Made by a program: the position numbers and the translations under genes. Shown piece after piece: positions 10,072 through 22,578 of a stretch of 64,000 nt of DNA. The notes under the pieces are model-generated. The model was not told the DNA's origin. It did no database searches and saw only the letters and a list, made by a program, of their open reading frames with translations. Source of the DNA: Quercus robur (lineage: Eukaryota; Streptophyta; Magnoliopsida; Fagales; Fagaceae). Position 1 is the stretch's first letter. Every line of letters starts with the position of its first letter. Location: the NCBI RefSeq assembly GCF_932294415.1, contig NC_065544.1, forward strand, positions 18,141,351 to 18,205,350. The letters run 5' to 3'.

Positions 10072-13000
10072 ATGGTCAGGTCCATGGTCTTCTCCACTAC
10101 CATGCCTCTCAGGTTTTCTCCAATACCCAGATCAGTTCCACCTCAATTTCAACCAAACCAGCGTCTTCCATTGGATTTTCACAACAAAATCCAACATGGT
10201 TTGGTGGGATTCCATTTTTGAGGGCTAAACCCACAAGAAAACTGAGCACTAAGGCTGTGTTATCTGAAATTCCCAACCAGAAACAGTACCCAAAGATTGG
10301 TGCCCAATCAACTGGACCAATTCCACCTAGCCAGCTCATTCAAGTGGTGGAAATTGCTGCTAAGACTGGTGCTGAGGTTTAATCACTTCCTCTTAATTTG
10401 TGCTCACATTCTTTTGTTTTAAGAATTACCCAGATGGTATTTTAATTTTTCTCCCCCTTCCCCGGTTTAAAATGCGGATTGTTTTATTTTATTTTAATCT
10501 TAATTTATTGGAAAAGTGTGCTGTTAATGATCTTTGAATTTATCCATGTCTCATCTAGTTGATTTGGCCATTTGGGGCATGATGTTTAGTATTTATCTCA
10601 TTGTGAATACTAGTTTCAATAGAGATTTATTTGGGTTAGGTGATGGAAGATTTTTATTTATTTATTTATTTTTATAGAACTTAGCTTCAGTCTGAGAAGC
10701 TTACAGCTTACAAAGATTGGTTTTATTCTCAGTTACCATTTGCGGTAGAGTGGTCTTGTCTTTCTGTAAAAAGGTCCATATACATATATTAGTAATCTAT
10801 ATATTTCCTAGCCCTATCTAAGTTGGTTATTAGTAGCTGAGAGAAGAATGTTAAGATAGATAAGTGGAAATAGAAGGAAACAAAGGATTTGAAATTAGAA
10901 AATTCGCTTAGGAGTGGCACAAGGGAGAGTTGCTTGAGAAAATTTGGTCATGTTCAGAGAAATGAACAATAATTGCGACAATGAGAAAGAGTGAGTTAAT
11001 TCAAGTTGAGAGAACAGAAAAAGGTAGAGGAAGACAAATAATAGCATTAATAGAAGTATTAAAAAAAATGTTAATTAGAGAAATAACAAAGAGTATTACT
11101 TCGGATAGAATAGAAAGGTGAAAAGAAATTCATGTGGCCGACTTTGAGTAGTCTGTTGAGGATCTGTAGCTGACCCTAGAATTTTGGGACTAAGGCTTGG
11201 TTGTTGTTGTTGTGTGCTAGTCCTTACTAATTTTAACAGATCTGAAAACTAAAGTTTATAATTATAGATTCTTCAGGCACATAACCTAAAAAAAAAATAA
11301 TGAAGAATGCTAGAGGAAAATTGATTTCAAATGGCTATGGAGAATTGATTTTAGATGAAGAAGTATGACTGACTTTGTAGAAGAGTGTCTAGAGGAAAAC
11401 GTCCATCCTGTGTAGTAGCTCCAAATGACATGGTATTTTACTAGATTACTAGTTGTTTCAGTTTATTATAGGGTGATAAGAAATATGTGGCCTATAACTC
11501 GTCAATTATCTCCCTGCAGTTAATAGATTGCTCATGCCTTTCTTTTCTTTCCAGGTTGTGATGGAAGCTGTTAATAAGCCTCGAAATATTACATATAAAG
11601 GACTTACTGACTTGGTGACTGAGTAAGGACCTTTTTTGTAACTTATCTTTTTGTAATTTTCTTGCAATTGGTCTATGTTTTTATGTTTCAGATAACTTCT
11701 TGTTATACGTTTACATAATCTTAAGAAATTTTATTCTTTGCATGAAAACACAGAAAGATTTTTTTTTCAGTCTGTTAAATGTCAATGAAAATACAAAGAA
11801 CTTGATTGCTTACCATCAATTTTCTTGATATATTTAAGAGAAAATAATTCTTGCTTTGGTAAGATACAAGAATTTGTCCTTACCTTGAGTTTTCTTTTTC
11901 ACAAATATGTGCACAGCCTTTCAAGGTAGAGAAATGTTTTTGAGAAAAATTCCCTCTGTCAATCTCCTTGGCCTTCTCTTTCCCTTTCTCCCTCCCTCTC
12001 TGTGATACACAAATGTTCATTGATAAGTTAAAGAGGTCAGTTTTTAATGTTCCATATATGTTATTTGAGATATTAGAAGTTTTTGACCATTCTGACTTAA
12101 TGCTCTATATATAAATACTTACATTGATTTTTTGTTTTAATATTTTGGAATTATATCTTCTCTGTTTTCCATTACATAATAAAGAATTAGTTTTGGCAAA
12201 CAAAATTTCACATGATTACAAAATTTACTTGCAGGACAGATAAAATGAGTGAGGCTGCTATTTTAGAAGTTGTTAAAAAGAATTTTGACGATCACCTCAT
12301 TCTTGGGGAGGAGGGAGGAATTATAGGAGATACTTCATCTGATTACCTTTGGTGCATTGATCCTTTAGGTTTGTCTTTTTTTATTTATTTATTTTTTATT
12401 CATTTTTCTTGGGAATAATAGTTACATGATACTAAGATTTGTTTTTGGAAAATGTAGGAGTGGCTCCTTTAAATGGAATGATGATAGATAGGCATAAAAT
12501 GGTTTGGTCTCAAGCTAGGGGTTTTACAAATAGAGATTCTATGCTGGTGTTTTGAGTCTTTGTCTTTTTTGTATGTAATTCTTTTGTATTTTTTTTTTTG
12601 TAATTATTTAGTCTACTTTGTGCCTTTTGCATAGGAAGCAATCTCTTTTTAATAAAATCATTCTTATAAAAAAAATGGAGACAGATTAATGCACCATGAG
12701 AAAGAATAATTAAATTTAAGTAGAGGGAGTGAAAAGAGGTAAAGGGGCGTAACATAACATAGGTAGAATTGTTTAAGCGCACATGTTAAATAGGGAGTAT
12801 AATTTTAGAATTGCAGAAAAGAATATATGTAGTTGATTGTAAAAGTTGCGGATCAAAGTACAATTTAATTGGGTCAAGGCTAAAGTGAGTTAAGTTAATT
12901 TTTATAGACCAGTTATAAACTGTAATTTGATCAGCAACTTTTTAGGTTAAAATAAAATAAACTTAGCTGGATTTAGTACTATATATTGGAACATGTTATT

Positions 13001-16000
13001 TTGTAGATATTGATGGATCAGTTTCTTCTGAAACTAGGTAGATAAGAAAGATTAGGATGGATATAGCAATCTCTTGCTTATGCAGAACAATGAGCTTGAT
13101 ATTAAAGCTGATGTAGTGGAAATTTTTTCGAAGAAATTTACAGGAAAAACAAAACAGAAAATAAAATAAACCTAGGAATTAGTTACAAGCCATTCAAAAA
13201 ATTCCAACTAAACTCAAATTCATCATAAACTTGTCTTCATAAGTTCATACAAGTACAATAGCATGCTTATATAGATTATTAAAACTAAACCCTAATCCTA
13301 ATTGATCTAGGTCAAGCCAAATTATTGAATTACAAAAATATCCTTGACTTGAAAAAAATTAAATAAAGAACTTATAACTTAATTTGACCAACAGTAAAAA
13401 AGAAAAAGACAATAAAATTGACTTCTAAAATTAAACAAAACAAAATTAAAATGACATTGTCTTCTCACTCCTTGCATCACTTGCCTACCCTGAAGCTCAA
13501 ATTCTGCATTTGATCCAGTTACAATAATAGAGGGCAGTGGGAACTCCAATGATGTTAAACTATGGCGATAATTAATATACCTTGGAACTTAATGACATAA
13601 AATAGGAGCACTAAAGTGCAGAATTTTATGAAACATATGTAAATGAAAGCAAAATCAGGCTTTTATTTGAATTGTCGTGGAAGATAGGAGTTACATCTTG
13701 GAATGACTTATCTACAGGACAGATTCTGTCTTTATAGACTCTGTCAGATGTACTCCACCTATACATATGTATTACTTAGAGTCTTACATGTGCTTGACCT
13801 TTAATTTTCTTTATATGTTCAGTTACCATTTACAGAAGTAAGTTGCTTTCACTGTATAGGTTAGCTGATGTCTTATATGAGTTATATCCTTATAGATGGA
13901 ACAACGAACTTTGCACATGGTTATCCTAGCTTTGCTGTTTCTGTTGGAGTTTTGTTTCGAGGGAATCCTGCTGCAGCTGCTGTGGTATTGATCACATAAT
14001 TTAAATTGTTTTTGATTTCTTATTTGCATGACTTCATATCAGGTTATTGGCTGCAAATTCATTAACGATTATCTCTGTTTGTTGATGCTATTATCAAAAA
14101 ATGTTTATTCCCCAAGGTTTGCAATATCAAGTGAAATTGATAAGTAATAAATGATAATATGATCCAGTACATGATCCTAGACTTTTTCTAGTGATATTTC
14201 ACTGGCCTAAAGGAAATCTATGGTAGAATTTGTTGGGGAATTTTGAGAAGTTAGGGATGAAGATGCATAGAAGCCTATGTCCGTTGTATTGCCAGAGTTG
14301 GGGGATTTTTGCATTTATGTCTCTGTTCCTCATATCCCAAGATCCATGTTTTAGGCAGCTGATGAAACACATACAATTGACTTGTATATGATCCCAACAA
14401 GCTTCAACTTTACATAATGTAGACTATAAATATGAAAAATGCCAACGGTAAAAGTCTTCTGGAGTTCTCGATAATTCTCCCATCAAGAAAATTAAGGATA
14501 ACAGTCAACTTGATAGCTGGGGAATGGGAACATGGAGATTGACAATGTATTACTCATTCCTTTTTCTTCTTTTATAAGAATGATATATTTAAAATACATT
14601 GATAATTGGGGATGGGGAGATTTGAACCCTGTATCTCTCGTTGGAAATACCAAGAAATGCCAACTAGTTAAGTTACAAGGCTCTTTGCAATTTATTAGAA
14701 TGCAATAAAGTGTCAAAGTTTTATGTTTTAGGAGTTTCACTAAAGTATATTCAAGGTCAAAGTTGAAAGCGTTGTTATCAAGACTGTTGTTGTTTGATTG
14801 GTTCCGAGCATGGGGTTTAACTATCAGGACCGCCATTGCTTATTTCTTTGAGTCATTGTACCTCTGCATATAATCTTTTGTAATTTTTTAGACTCCTTTA
14901 TTTTCATTCCCATGTGCATGAGTAGTCTTCTCCTCGATAAAATATTTATTTACTTATACAAAAAAAAAAAAAAAAAAAAAACTGTAACTGGTGTAAGAAC
15001 AAGTGGAGGCATCGCAAGTGAGTTTTCAATAGATTAATTCAAGATGAAGTCCCTTGGTATCTCTCGGGCAATCATAATACAGTCAAACACTAAACTTGCC
15101 ATTACTAGCAGGTCTTCATCTCATACGACTAGGTCCGCCAACAAAATTAATATGAAAGTATAGCAGTTCCATGAGAGAATTTAGCCCCTCTATCTCCCAG
15201 TCCTGAAAATTATGAATAAATCTGAGATTGCAATGATGGAGATGATCATTATTTTAACGATGAACGATGACCAAATTACAAGCAAAGCAAATTTCTTGTG
15301 TTTCATATTATGGCATCTACTGTAGCCACTCTATGGTGGACTAGTTTAATAAAAATAAAGATTGCATGAGAAATAGTATGCATCCATACTAGTGAATGTA
15401 TTTTCATGAGAAATTGAATCATAATTATGAACCACCAGCAGATGAGGAGCAAGGTTTAATCATGAAAGGACCTTCTCTTTTCAAACTCTTCATTAGCGTA
15501 GGATTTACAGGAGGGGGAAAAAAGAGAGGCAATAGTATTAAGCCTTTATTATTTGTAGATGACAAGCTGTAATATACTTTTTGCTTAATTATTGAAATGA
15601 AAGGGAAGGTTAATGTGGGTATTAATTTCAGGTAGAGTTTGTTGGGGGCCCTATGTGTTGGAACACCCGCATATTTTCTGCAACTGCAGGTAAGAAATTC
15701 TGACTAATTCTACCGTTTGCTTCTTTTTATTCTCTTAAGTTGGTTATATATCAGTGGTTGGAAAATTGATCTGCATTATGATAGGTGGGGGAGCATTCTG
15801 CAATGGCCAAAAAATTCATGTCAGTGAAACTAATCTGGTGAGTGATCATTTATTAATGGATACTAATAAAAAAAAATTATTAATGGATCTCTGTAGTACC
15901 ATATCTATATGTAATTTTTTTATTTAAGTAGATGGCTATAGCCACATACTCTCTGATTTGTGTGATACTGGTGTGACACATGATTAAGGTGATGCATTGA

Positions 16001-19000
16001 ACAGTTATTGTCAGTATTATGTCATCCATTTTCTGATGATATCTGGGATCAAGAGACTTGCTGAGGCATGGGCCTTACATACCTTGACAATTTTTCCCCT
16101 TTTAGCAGTGCTCCTATGCCATTTGCCTCTAAAAATTTCATTATGTTGCTTCTGATCTTCTAATGAGATATTCATGACAGAATTTGTTTGACTTTATGTG
16201 GTAAAATTGATTAGTACTGACAAAACACTTAATGATTTTCTTAAGGGTAGTTATGCTCACTTTTGTCCACTTGTTTTAAGGTGGAGCGATCCCTTCTGGT
16301 GACTGGGTTCGGGTATGAACATGATGATCCATGGGCTACCAACCTGGATTTATTTAAACATTTCACTGATGTCAGCCGGGTACCAGCTTTTATTTATTTA
16401 TTAATTTAAATTTTATAATCTTTTGGCCAAGTGATTTGATTCATGCCTTTGTCTCCTCTCTGTGTGTTTCATTTCGCTGAATTTTATGTTTAGGGTGTAA
16501 GGAGGCTCGGGGCTGCTGCAGTTGACATGTGCCATGTAGCTTTGGGGATTGCAGAAGCATATTGGGAGTATCGTCTAAAGCCATGGGATATGGCTGCTGG
16601 TGCTTTGGTAGTGTATATTTTTCACTATTGGTTTTGATAGATATGCATGATTTACTTTTACTATAAAATTGGTGAAATAACAAATAATATCCTTTTCCTT
16701 TTTTTTGTTGGTGATTTAACCATAGACAACGAAATCTTTATTTCAACTTCATTATTTCCCCTCTATGACCTCAACTGATCTTGAGCTATAATTTATACAA
16801 GCTTATACTTCTAATATTATTGGGCTTTAAATATTCTTTAGAAATTATACCAGTTGTACCATATTCTTTGTGTGAGCGTGTGCACTCTGTTCACACAAAT
16901 GGGTGGCTTGAAACGTGATTATCTATTAAAGGATTAAACACTAACTCTCAGCATATAGGCCTAATAAAGTAAGGTATTGATCTGTACCAGTTGATAATTC
17001 TGTTACGCGGACTTCGCACTAAGCCATATAGTTGTCGTGTTGATTGACAATGTGACAGACATGGGTACGTGAAAAACTAGGGGCATTGTTGTGAGCTTTT
17101 TGTTTACAGTTGAAATCCTTATTTAGAAATCTATTTTTTCTTGGATAAATGCTACGTGATGCTTCTCTTTTTCTAATAATAATCACATAAAACATCCCAG
17201 AGTTTGACATTGGTTTCAAATTAAACTTTGAAATTTCAATTGCATTAATCTCAACCTGATGGTTTTAATTGCAATTTGAATACCCTGTAAGTCTCCTTGA
17301 ACTAAAAATAACAAAAACCCAATTCAACTATACTTATTTCCTATCTGAACACCTTTCACATGAATCCCAGACTGTATTTTGGCACCAAAAAAGACTACAA
17401 AATGACTTAAAAACTCAAACAGAAAAATACATTTTATTGAAGATCTATCATTTCATGATTATTATTTGGGGGGGGGGGGGGGGGGGGGGGGGTGTGGGGC
17501 ACTATGTTTGAGTACTACTATATGATCCATTGACAAGAGATACAATTCCCCGTTTCAACATGCAAACAGGGCATTGGGCATGGCAGCTTGCCAAAATGTG
17601 GACACAAATCCGATTATGTTTGTGCAATTTTGAAAATTGACCATATTATAGATGCATGCAGAAGTACCTTTAGAGAGTAAAGAAAGGATTTGAAGTGCTG
17701 CACTTGTACTTCTGCACAGTTTTAATATATACAGATTTATACCTGTGAAAGTGTTTGAATAGATATTAGGGTGATCATGACTGCGTTGTCAACATGTGCT
17801 TGACATACCATCATCAGGTTGAAGATTCTTCAAAATGGACTGGATGTTCTAGATCAATTCAAACAGGATTTGTCCAACAGTTGTTTTATAATTATGTCAA
17901 ACTTTTAAAGATATCCTTCTAGAGAAGATGCCCCTAGTGGCAACTGAGATCATTTAGATGCTTCATTGGGATTTTCATTCTAAGTCTTCTCCAAGGGTAT
18001 TATTTCTTTGAAGGAATCAAATTGTTCCAAAATCATCTTTTGCTTATTTAGTGAATTTGTTTCATGCCTTTTATTGCAGATAGTTGAAGAAGCTGGTGGC
18101 ACAGTTACTCGCATGGATGGTGGAAAGTTCTGTGTGTTTGATAGATCTATTTTAGTATCCAATGGTGCACTGCATGAAAAGGTTAGTAATTGCATGAAAA
18201 GGTTAGTAATTGCTGCTTCCCCCCCCCCCCCCCCCCCCCCCCAACAATCATCTTGCTAATATCAACATCACTTTGTACATTATCTCAGTGCTGACATGGA
18301 ATATATCTTAGTGATGCAATTCCGTACATGACTTATAAAATGATTTAAGAAGGGAAATCGAAGAGCTAGTTCAAGTTATTAAATCAGTAAGAGCAACCTA
18401 ACTCAATCCTGAAATGAAAAGGAGAGAAAAAGCCACAAACATTTGCTAATTTTGGCCTAGCAAAGACACGATTACAACCATCAATTAAGATCTAATCTGA
18501 TGATTTTAAATCTGTCTTGCAGTGGTCACATGACTAATTAAAAAGTCATGATTTATTTGTGGTCAGATCTAAATTGACTTGTAACCTGGAAACTTAATAA
18601 TGACAACATAAAACCAAATCCATTGCTGTATCCTTGTTTCAAGAAATTGTCTCTTACTTGATTTGATTAACAACTTGGGTTAAATGCAACTAACACCCTA
18701 ACAACTATTTGAACACTCTCACTATTTAAGTGCTAAATTGTCGGAAAAGGCTCTTCATTTGTGTTAGTTCAATATAGAGTTTTTGGAGAGAAAGTTAAAT
18801 GTGTATTTTTGACGGCAGCGAACTCATGATAGTATAGGTGATGTTTTATTCTTGTGATCTTCACACATATGGGAGCAAACTGCTAGGACAATTACCTGTT
18901 CAGGTTTATTTGATTTTATTGATAACATGAATTTCAGATGTTAAATCTGTAGGGGTCCCCCACAAGTGCTCCTTTGTATGACTCCGATGTACTTGGGTTG

Positions 19001-19358
19001 CTCTGCTTTTATGCTCTTTAAAAAAAATTCATTTTACTCGTTAAAAAAAAACCGTATTTTCATATTCTGAGGGGATTCAATGTGAAGAATCTAAGACTAT
19101 TTTTCAATTGGGTATCTGGTATTGCATATCATAATTGACTTGCAACTTCTTGGGAAATAAAATAACTTTAAATGGAAGGGAAGAAAGTGCTAGAGTATTT
19201 CACTTGGGTCTGCCTAGTTTTCTTAAATTGCTTAGATTTTTTAATCTTCTGAAATGCAGCTTTTGGAGAGAATTGGACCTGCAACAGAGAAATTGAAGAG
19301 CAAAGGAATTGATTTCTCATTGTGGTACAAGCCTGAAAGTTTGCATGCAGATCTTTGA
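10072..19358 (+). CDS. IMPL1: Inositol monophosphatase-like protein IMPL1, chloroplastic (copy A)
   Basis: The family are Mg-dependent, Li-sensitive phosphatases of the inositol monophosphatase fold, acting on inositol phosphates in plastids. Ten exons: 10072-10376, 11555-11622, 12235-12368, 13896-13984, 15632-15689, 15785-15837, 16281-16379, 16494-16607, 18080-18181 and 19260-19358. Metal-binding motifs are intact: [23 protein letters not shown] and KPWDMAAGA. Exons 2-10 are open and join in phase. The ATG at 10072 ([17 protein letters not shown], matching the family N-terminus) is one frame off from the exon 1 end that encodes [12 protein letters not shown]. The exon total is 1121 nt; one more base would give 374 codons, the normal family size. 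The likely site is the T run at 10215-10219. No in-frame ATG exists in the downstream frame. Exon 9 also has a duplicated donor. So this is either a functional gene with an assembly or allele error, or a very young pseudogene. Confidence 0.85.
10915..11215 (+). mobile_element. RTE-clade LINE 3' end in IMPL1-A intron 1
   Basis: Degenerate 3' coding end with 'GRGRQI', '[13 protein letters not shown]' and 'EIHVADFE', then a tail ending in (TTG)4. It is the same family as 60-217, and the duplicate copy lies at 43855-44125 in IMPL1 copy C, so this insertion predates that duplication. Confidence 0.6.
12449..12900 (+). mobile_element. L1-type 3' end followed by RTE tail in IMPL1-A intron 3
   Basis: 12449-12677 ends with CTTTTTAATAAAATCATTCTTATA and an A run, the form of a plant L1 3' end. 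12680-12900 is another degenerate RTE-type tail. Both are present in copy C (about 45380-45850). Confidence 0.5.
14570..15095. mobile_element. Composite of SINE (-), L1 3' tail and RTE reverse-transcriptase relic in IMPL1-A intron 4
   Basis: 14570-14695 is a SINE on the minus strand (B-box GGTTCAAATCTCC on that strand). 14700-14980 ends in AAAATATTTATTTACTTATA plus A21, an L1-type 3' end. 14984-15090 is a broken RTE reverse-transcriptase piece; a longer version ([10 protein letters not shown]...LSPYLFVLVMDEL) is in copy C at about 48806-48985. The unit 2 duplication starts inside this composite. Confidence 0.5.
17468..17492. repeat. G25 homopolymer in IMPL1-A intron 8
   Basis: An uninterrupted run of 25 G on the + strand, followed by GTGTGGGGC. 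It is absent from copy C at the corresponding intron. Confidence 0.9.
18182..18242 (+). repeat. Duplicated splice donor and C24 run after IMPL1-A exon 9
   Basis: The 20-mer GTTAGTAATTGCATGAAAAG at 18182-18201 re-creates the exon end plus donor, giving two GT donors at 18182 and 18202. A C24 run follows at 18219-18242. Copies B and C have a single donor and only a short C run. Confidence 0.85.
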
Positions 19359-20992
19359 GATGGCCAGATTTCTGTTTACTTATTGCGTACTCTGCTAAAA
19401 AAAATTGCTGCAGCTCAGGTGCTTTCTCCTTTCTGTCATACTCAGAATTGTTATTTTTATATTCTCCCAATTATGTGGTTTCATTTTTTTTTTCTTAGTC
19501 AATATCTACTGGCTTACTAGCTCACAGATCACGATACATAAGACTTCTCTTGCTACAGGCAGACAGATGGACATGGGTTAAGGATTTGTTCTTTCTTAAT
19601 CAAATATTTCTATTGTAAACAACAATTTAAGGAATGACTAGTCCCTTATGGTTTTAACAATTAGTTTTTTTGTATGTCACTGTTAACCCATTTTTCTATT
19701 ATTAGTTCAAACAGTGTATACTGTACATGATACCTTCTTATTAATCTATTTAATCATTGACAAGTGATTTGAGTTACTAAAAAACAAGAAGAAAAAAAAC
19801 CACATTAGGGATTCAAATGTTTGTGTCCTTGCGGCATAGCTGGGTTGCTTTCAGTACTTTTAATGATATTTTCACTTATCAATTTTCCTAGATTTCATCA
19901 ATTAAACTATTAAAAGAGAAATAAAAAGGAATTCAATTTCCCTGATCTTGATATAGAGCCATGGATCTGCAAGCAATCCACAAAAACTTTTTGTTGAATT
20001 TTCAAGGACACAGAGGAAAGGATGAAAATGAGACTATGATGCTGTTGACTGTGAAGATTCCATGAAGATGCTGATGATGGAGGAAACAATTACGTTTAGT
20101 CTGTCACTTTTTATTGACCTTGTATTACTTAATGGTATTATGAATCAGCGGTAAGCATGTATTAGTAACTTTTAGACTTTTGTACCTATCATAATGAGCT
20201 TGCTTGTGACTGTATGTATATTATTTTCCCTCATCTATATATAATTAGCATTCTTTTAGCATGATGTTCTGTTTTCTTCGATACTTAAAACATGTTTCCA
20301 TGATTGCTTGCATATATGGTTCTTCCGCAATACTTCTGCAAATGAAATTTTACATAGAAATACAAGGATTGTTAATTTATTGTCCCAGTGATAATATTCG
20401 TTATGGTACTACTAGTGGATCACTGGATTGTGCTGCAGTTTGATCATGAAACTCCATATTACTTAGTTGAGTTGAGCTGAATATGAAACTCCATTTTGCT
20501 TGCCACTCCTCTTCCCATCTAGATATGGGACTCATATTATTTCTTCCATGTAGAATTTAATCTTTTGAAAACACAGAAGTAAACTCATTTGATCGCAATT
20601 TTTGGTCCATTACCAAGTTTACATGTAAATGAAGTTGGTACTTCATAGTGGTAGAACTTTTTGGATTCTGAAGTCCTCACTTCTAAACAATGGGGTAAGG
20701 CGGCTGACAATTAATATCTTTTATGGGAAAGGAAGTTTTGAAATAGTTTGCATCGTCTATGCTGACCAATTGAGGAATAAAAGTGCAATGAGGATAGCAG
20801 GATGTTAAGTTTGAGTATTATACTGAAAGGTGAAGCATTTCTTCCATTAATATCTTTTGGGTTATTCATTACATATTGTAACCTTGCTTCTTGCCTTCAC
20901 ATTTATTTTTTGTTTTAGCTAATTTCCTGCTTTCACATTGATATCCAGAGAACAGTATCTCCCGACACATATGTTGTTGACTATTCTAGAAC
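19359..20992. other. Convergent 3' flanks of IMPL1-A and PP2 copy 1
   Basis: No further gene is supported. The region contains the 3' UTRs of two converging genes. It is conserved in unit 2 (30883-32359) apart from a gap of several hundred bases around 19560-19740. Confidence 0.5.
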
Positions 20993-22578
20993 CTAATACT
21001 TGGGCCGAATGGCAACACCTTTGATGACAAGCCCCCTCTTCCATTTCCCACCTTCATATTCATAAATTGAGAATTCTATCTCTCCAGTATTTTCTGGTGA
21101 TGTTACAAACTCACCTACGGGGATCTCTATCCATTCCCCTCTTGGCTTTTTCATCAAATTTTCTTTGTGTTCTTGCTTGTTTCCATCTGGTAGTGTAAGT
21201 CTAATATTCACTGGAACTTCCCATCCATAAGATGGATCTTTCAACATTATCTCAAATGCTACTTCATATAAGGTTCCTGGTGAGAGCTTCTTTGTCTCAA
21301 ACTTTCCACCCACTTCTAGCCAACACACATTTAATAGTTCGGCGACATCAACCGACACATCACTGCAGTGTCAGACCGTAAAATGGTTAGCAATTGAATT
21401 GTGAAATACATTTATGAGTAATTCTAGCTCGTACATCTATATTTAGGACAAAGGTTGCCTTCTAGAGTTTAAGTTAAACATTGCAGTGAAAAGATCTACA
21501 TCATCACTTCTAGCAGTTTAATGCATTTTTGTCTTGGATATGGCTTAATATATATTCTGTTCCAGCCAAAAATGTTTTTAGGGAATAAAAGAAATATGAG
21601 AAGGATTAGAGATTAATACCAGGTACCTCGTTTCTTTAAGAGATGACCAGTGCCAGTAACGGGTGTCTGCAGCCCAAGTAATTGACAGATTCCTTGCATA
21701 CAAGAAGAAGACGTTGTTGGATTTCTTGTCAACCCAATACTTCTGCAACAATAACAATAAAAATGAGGAAGATGATAAACCTCTACTGCCAAAAGTATCT
21801 TATACAACAGATGTATGTGACGCTCCTCTTGCACGCATATGGAATCCACGTGCTTGACTGCTACACGTATGTTAGAGGGGTGCTGCGTACTAGTCATATA
21901 AGATATCAATTCACCAATAAATAAATAAATAAATAAGAAAAGAAAAAAAAAACCATAACAATCAAAACCAAGAAGTTGATTATGGTTTGCGTTTCACCCA
22001 TTTATCTTGATTGAAGATTTGATGAAGTTTTATCGAATTGAAGTAAGACCAAAGCACTCTATCCAAAACTCGCAAAACGTGATTTAGTTTTGTACACTGA
22101 GTATAACTTTTTAAATAACTTTTCAATCAATTAGAAGACGTTCCATTAAATCTTCTTATGCTGTGATAAATATTGGACTTGCCTTTGTATTTTGGTTTAA
22201 GAGTACTCCAGCATAGGGCTGTTCATTCAGCCTCTCCTTGGAGGAGTTGTCAACTGGTGAGCCTGCATCTTTCAATATGGCTTCACAGTTATGTGCAAGT
22301 GCAAGTGGTGCTGCGCCAAATTTATCCACTGCCTTGGCTTTGTTGGCAGCTGCATCTTTCAATATGGCTATGAAGTTTTGTGCAATTGCAAGTGGTGCTG
22401 CTCCAATATTCTCCACTGCCTTGTCTTTGTTGGCAGTGGCACTATGACTAGGCTGTGTTTCTGTTGATTTCTCCTTCACTTCGACTTCTCTGAACTTGTC
22501 TTGTTTAATTTGCTCTGAATTTGGAGCCTCATCTCGTGATGGTGCTATACCCATCTCTTCGTGGTCACATTCTTGCAT
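20993..22578 (-). CDS. PP2-A1: Phloem protein 2 (PP2-A1-like) lectin, copy 1
   Basis: PP2 proteins are GlcNAc-binding lectins of sieve elements and companion cells. Exons from the start: 22183-22578, 21627-21742 and 20993-21362, in frame, 293 residues. The N-terminal part carries the PP2-A1 mark AHNCEAILKDAG. The PP2 domain runs from KYWVDKKSNN and LYARNLSITWAADTRYWHW to the conserved end WKRGLVIKGVAIRPKY. Intron 1 uses a GC donor (AAAG|GCAAGT) with a normal AG acceptor; copy 2 keeps it. Exon 1 has a tandem 28-residue repeat (ANKDKAVENIGAAPLAIAQN / ANKAKAVDKFGAAPLALAHN) that copy 2 has only once. A TATA-like TATATATAAGG lies only about 12 nt before the first ATG (22578), so translation may start at the next Met (about 22554). 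It converges on IMPL1-A. Confidence 0.85.

Noticed and set aside
9993..10382. 129-codon open frame covering IMPL1 exon 1 from TTG
   Set aside because: It starts at a TTG, not an ATG. It is the downstream reading frame of exon 1 extended upstream to the previous stop, so it was used only as evidence for the frame conflict.
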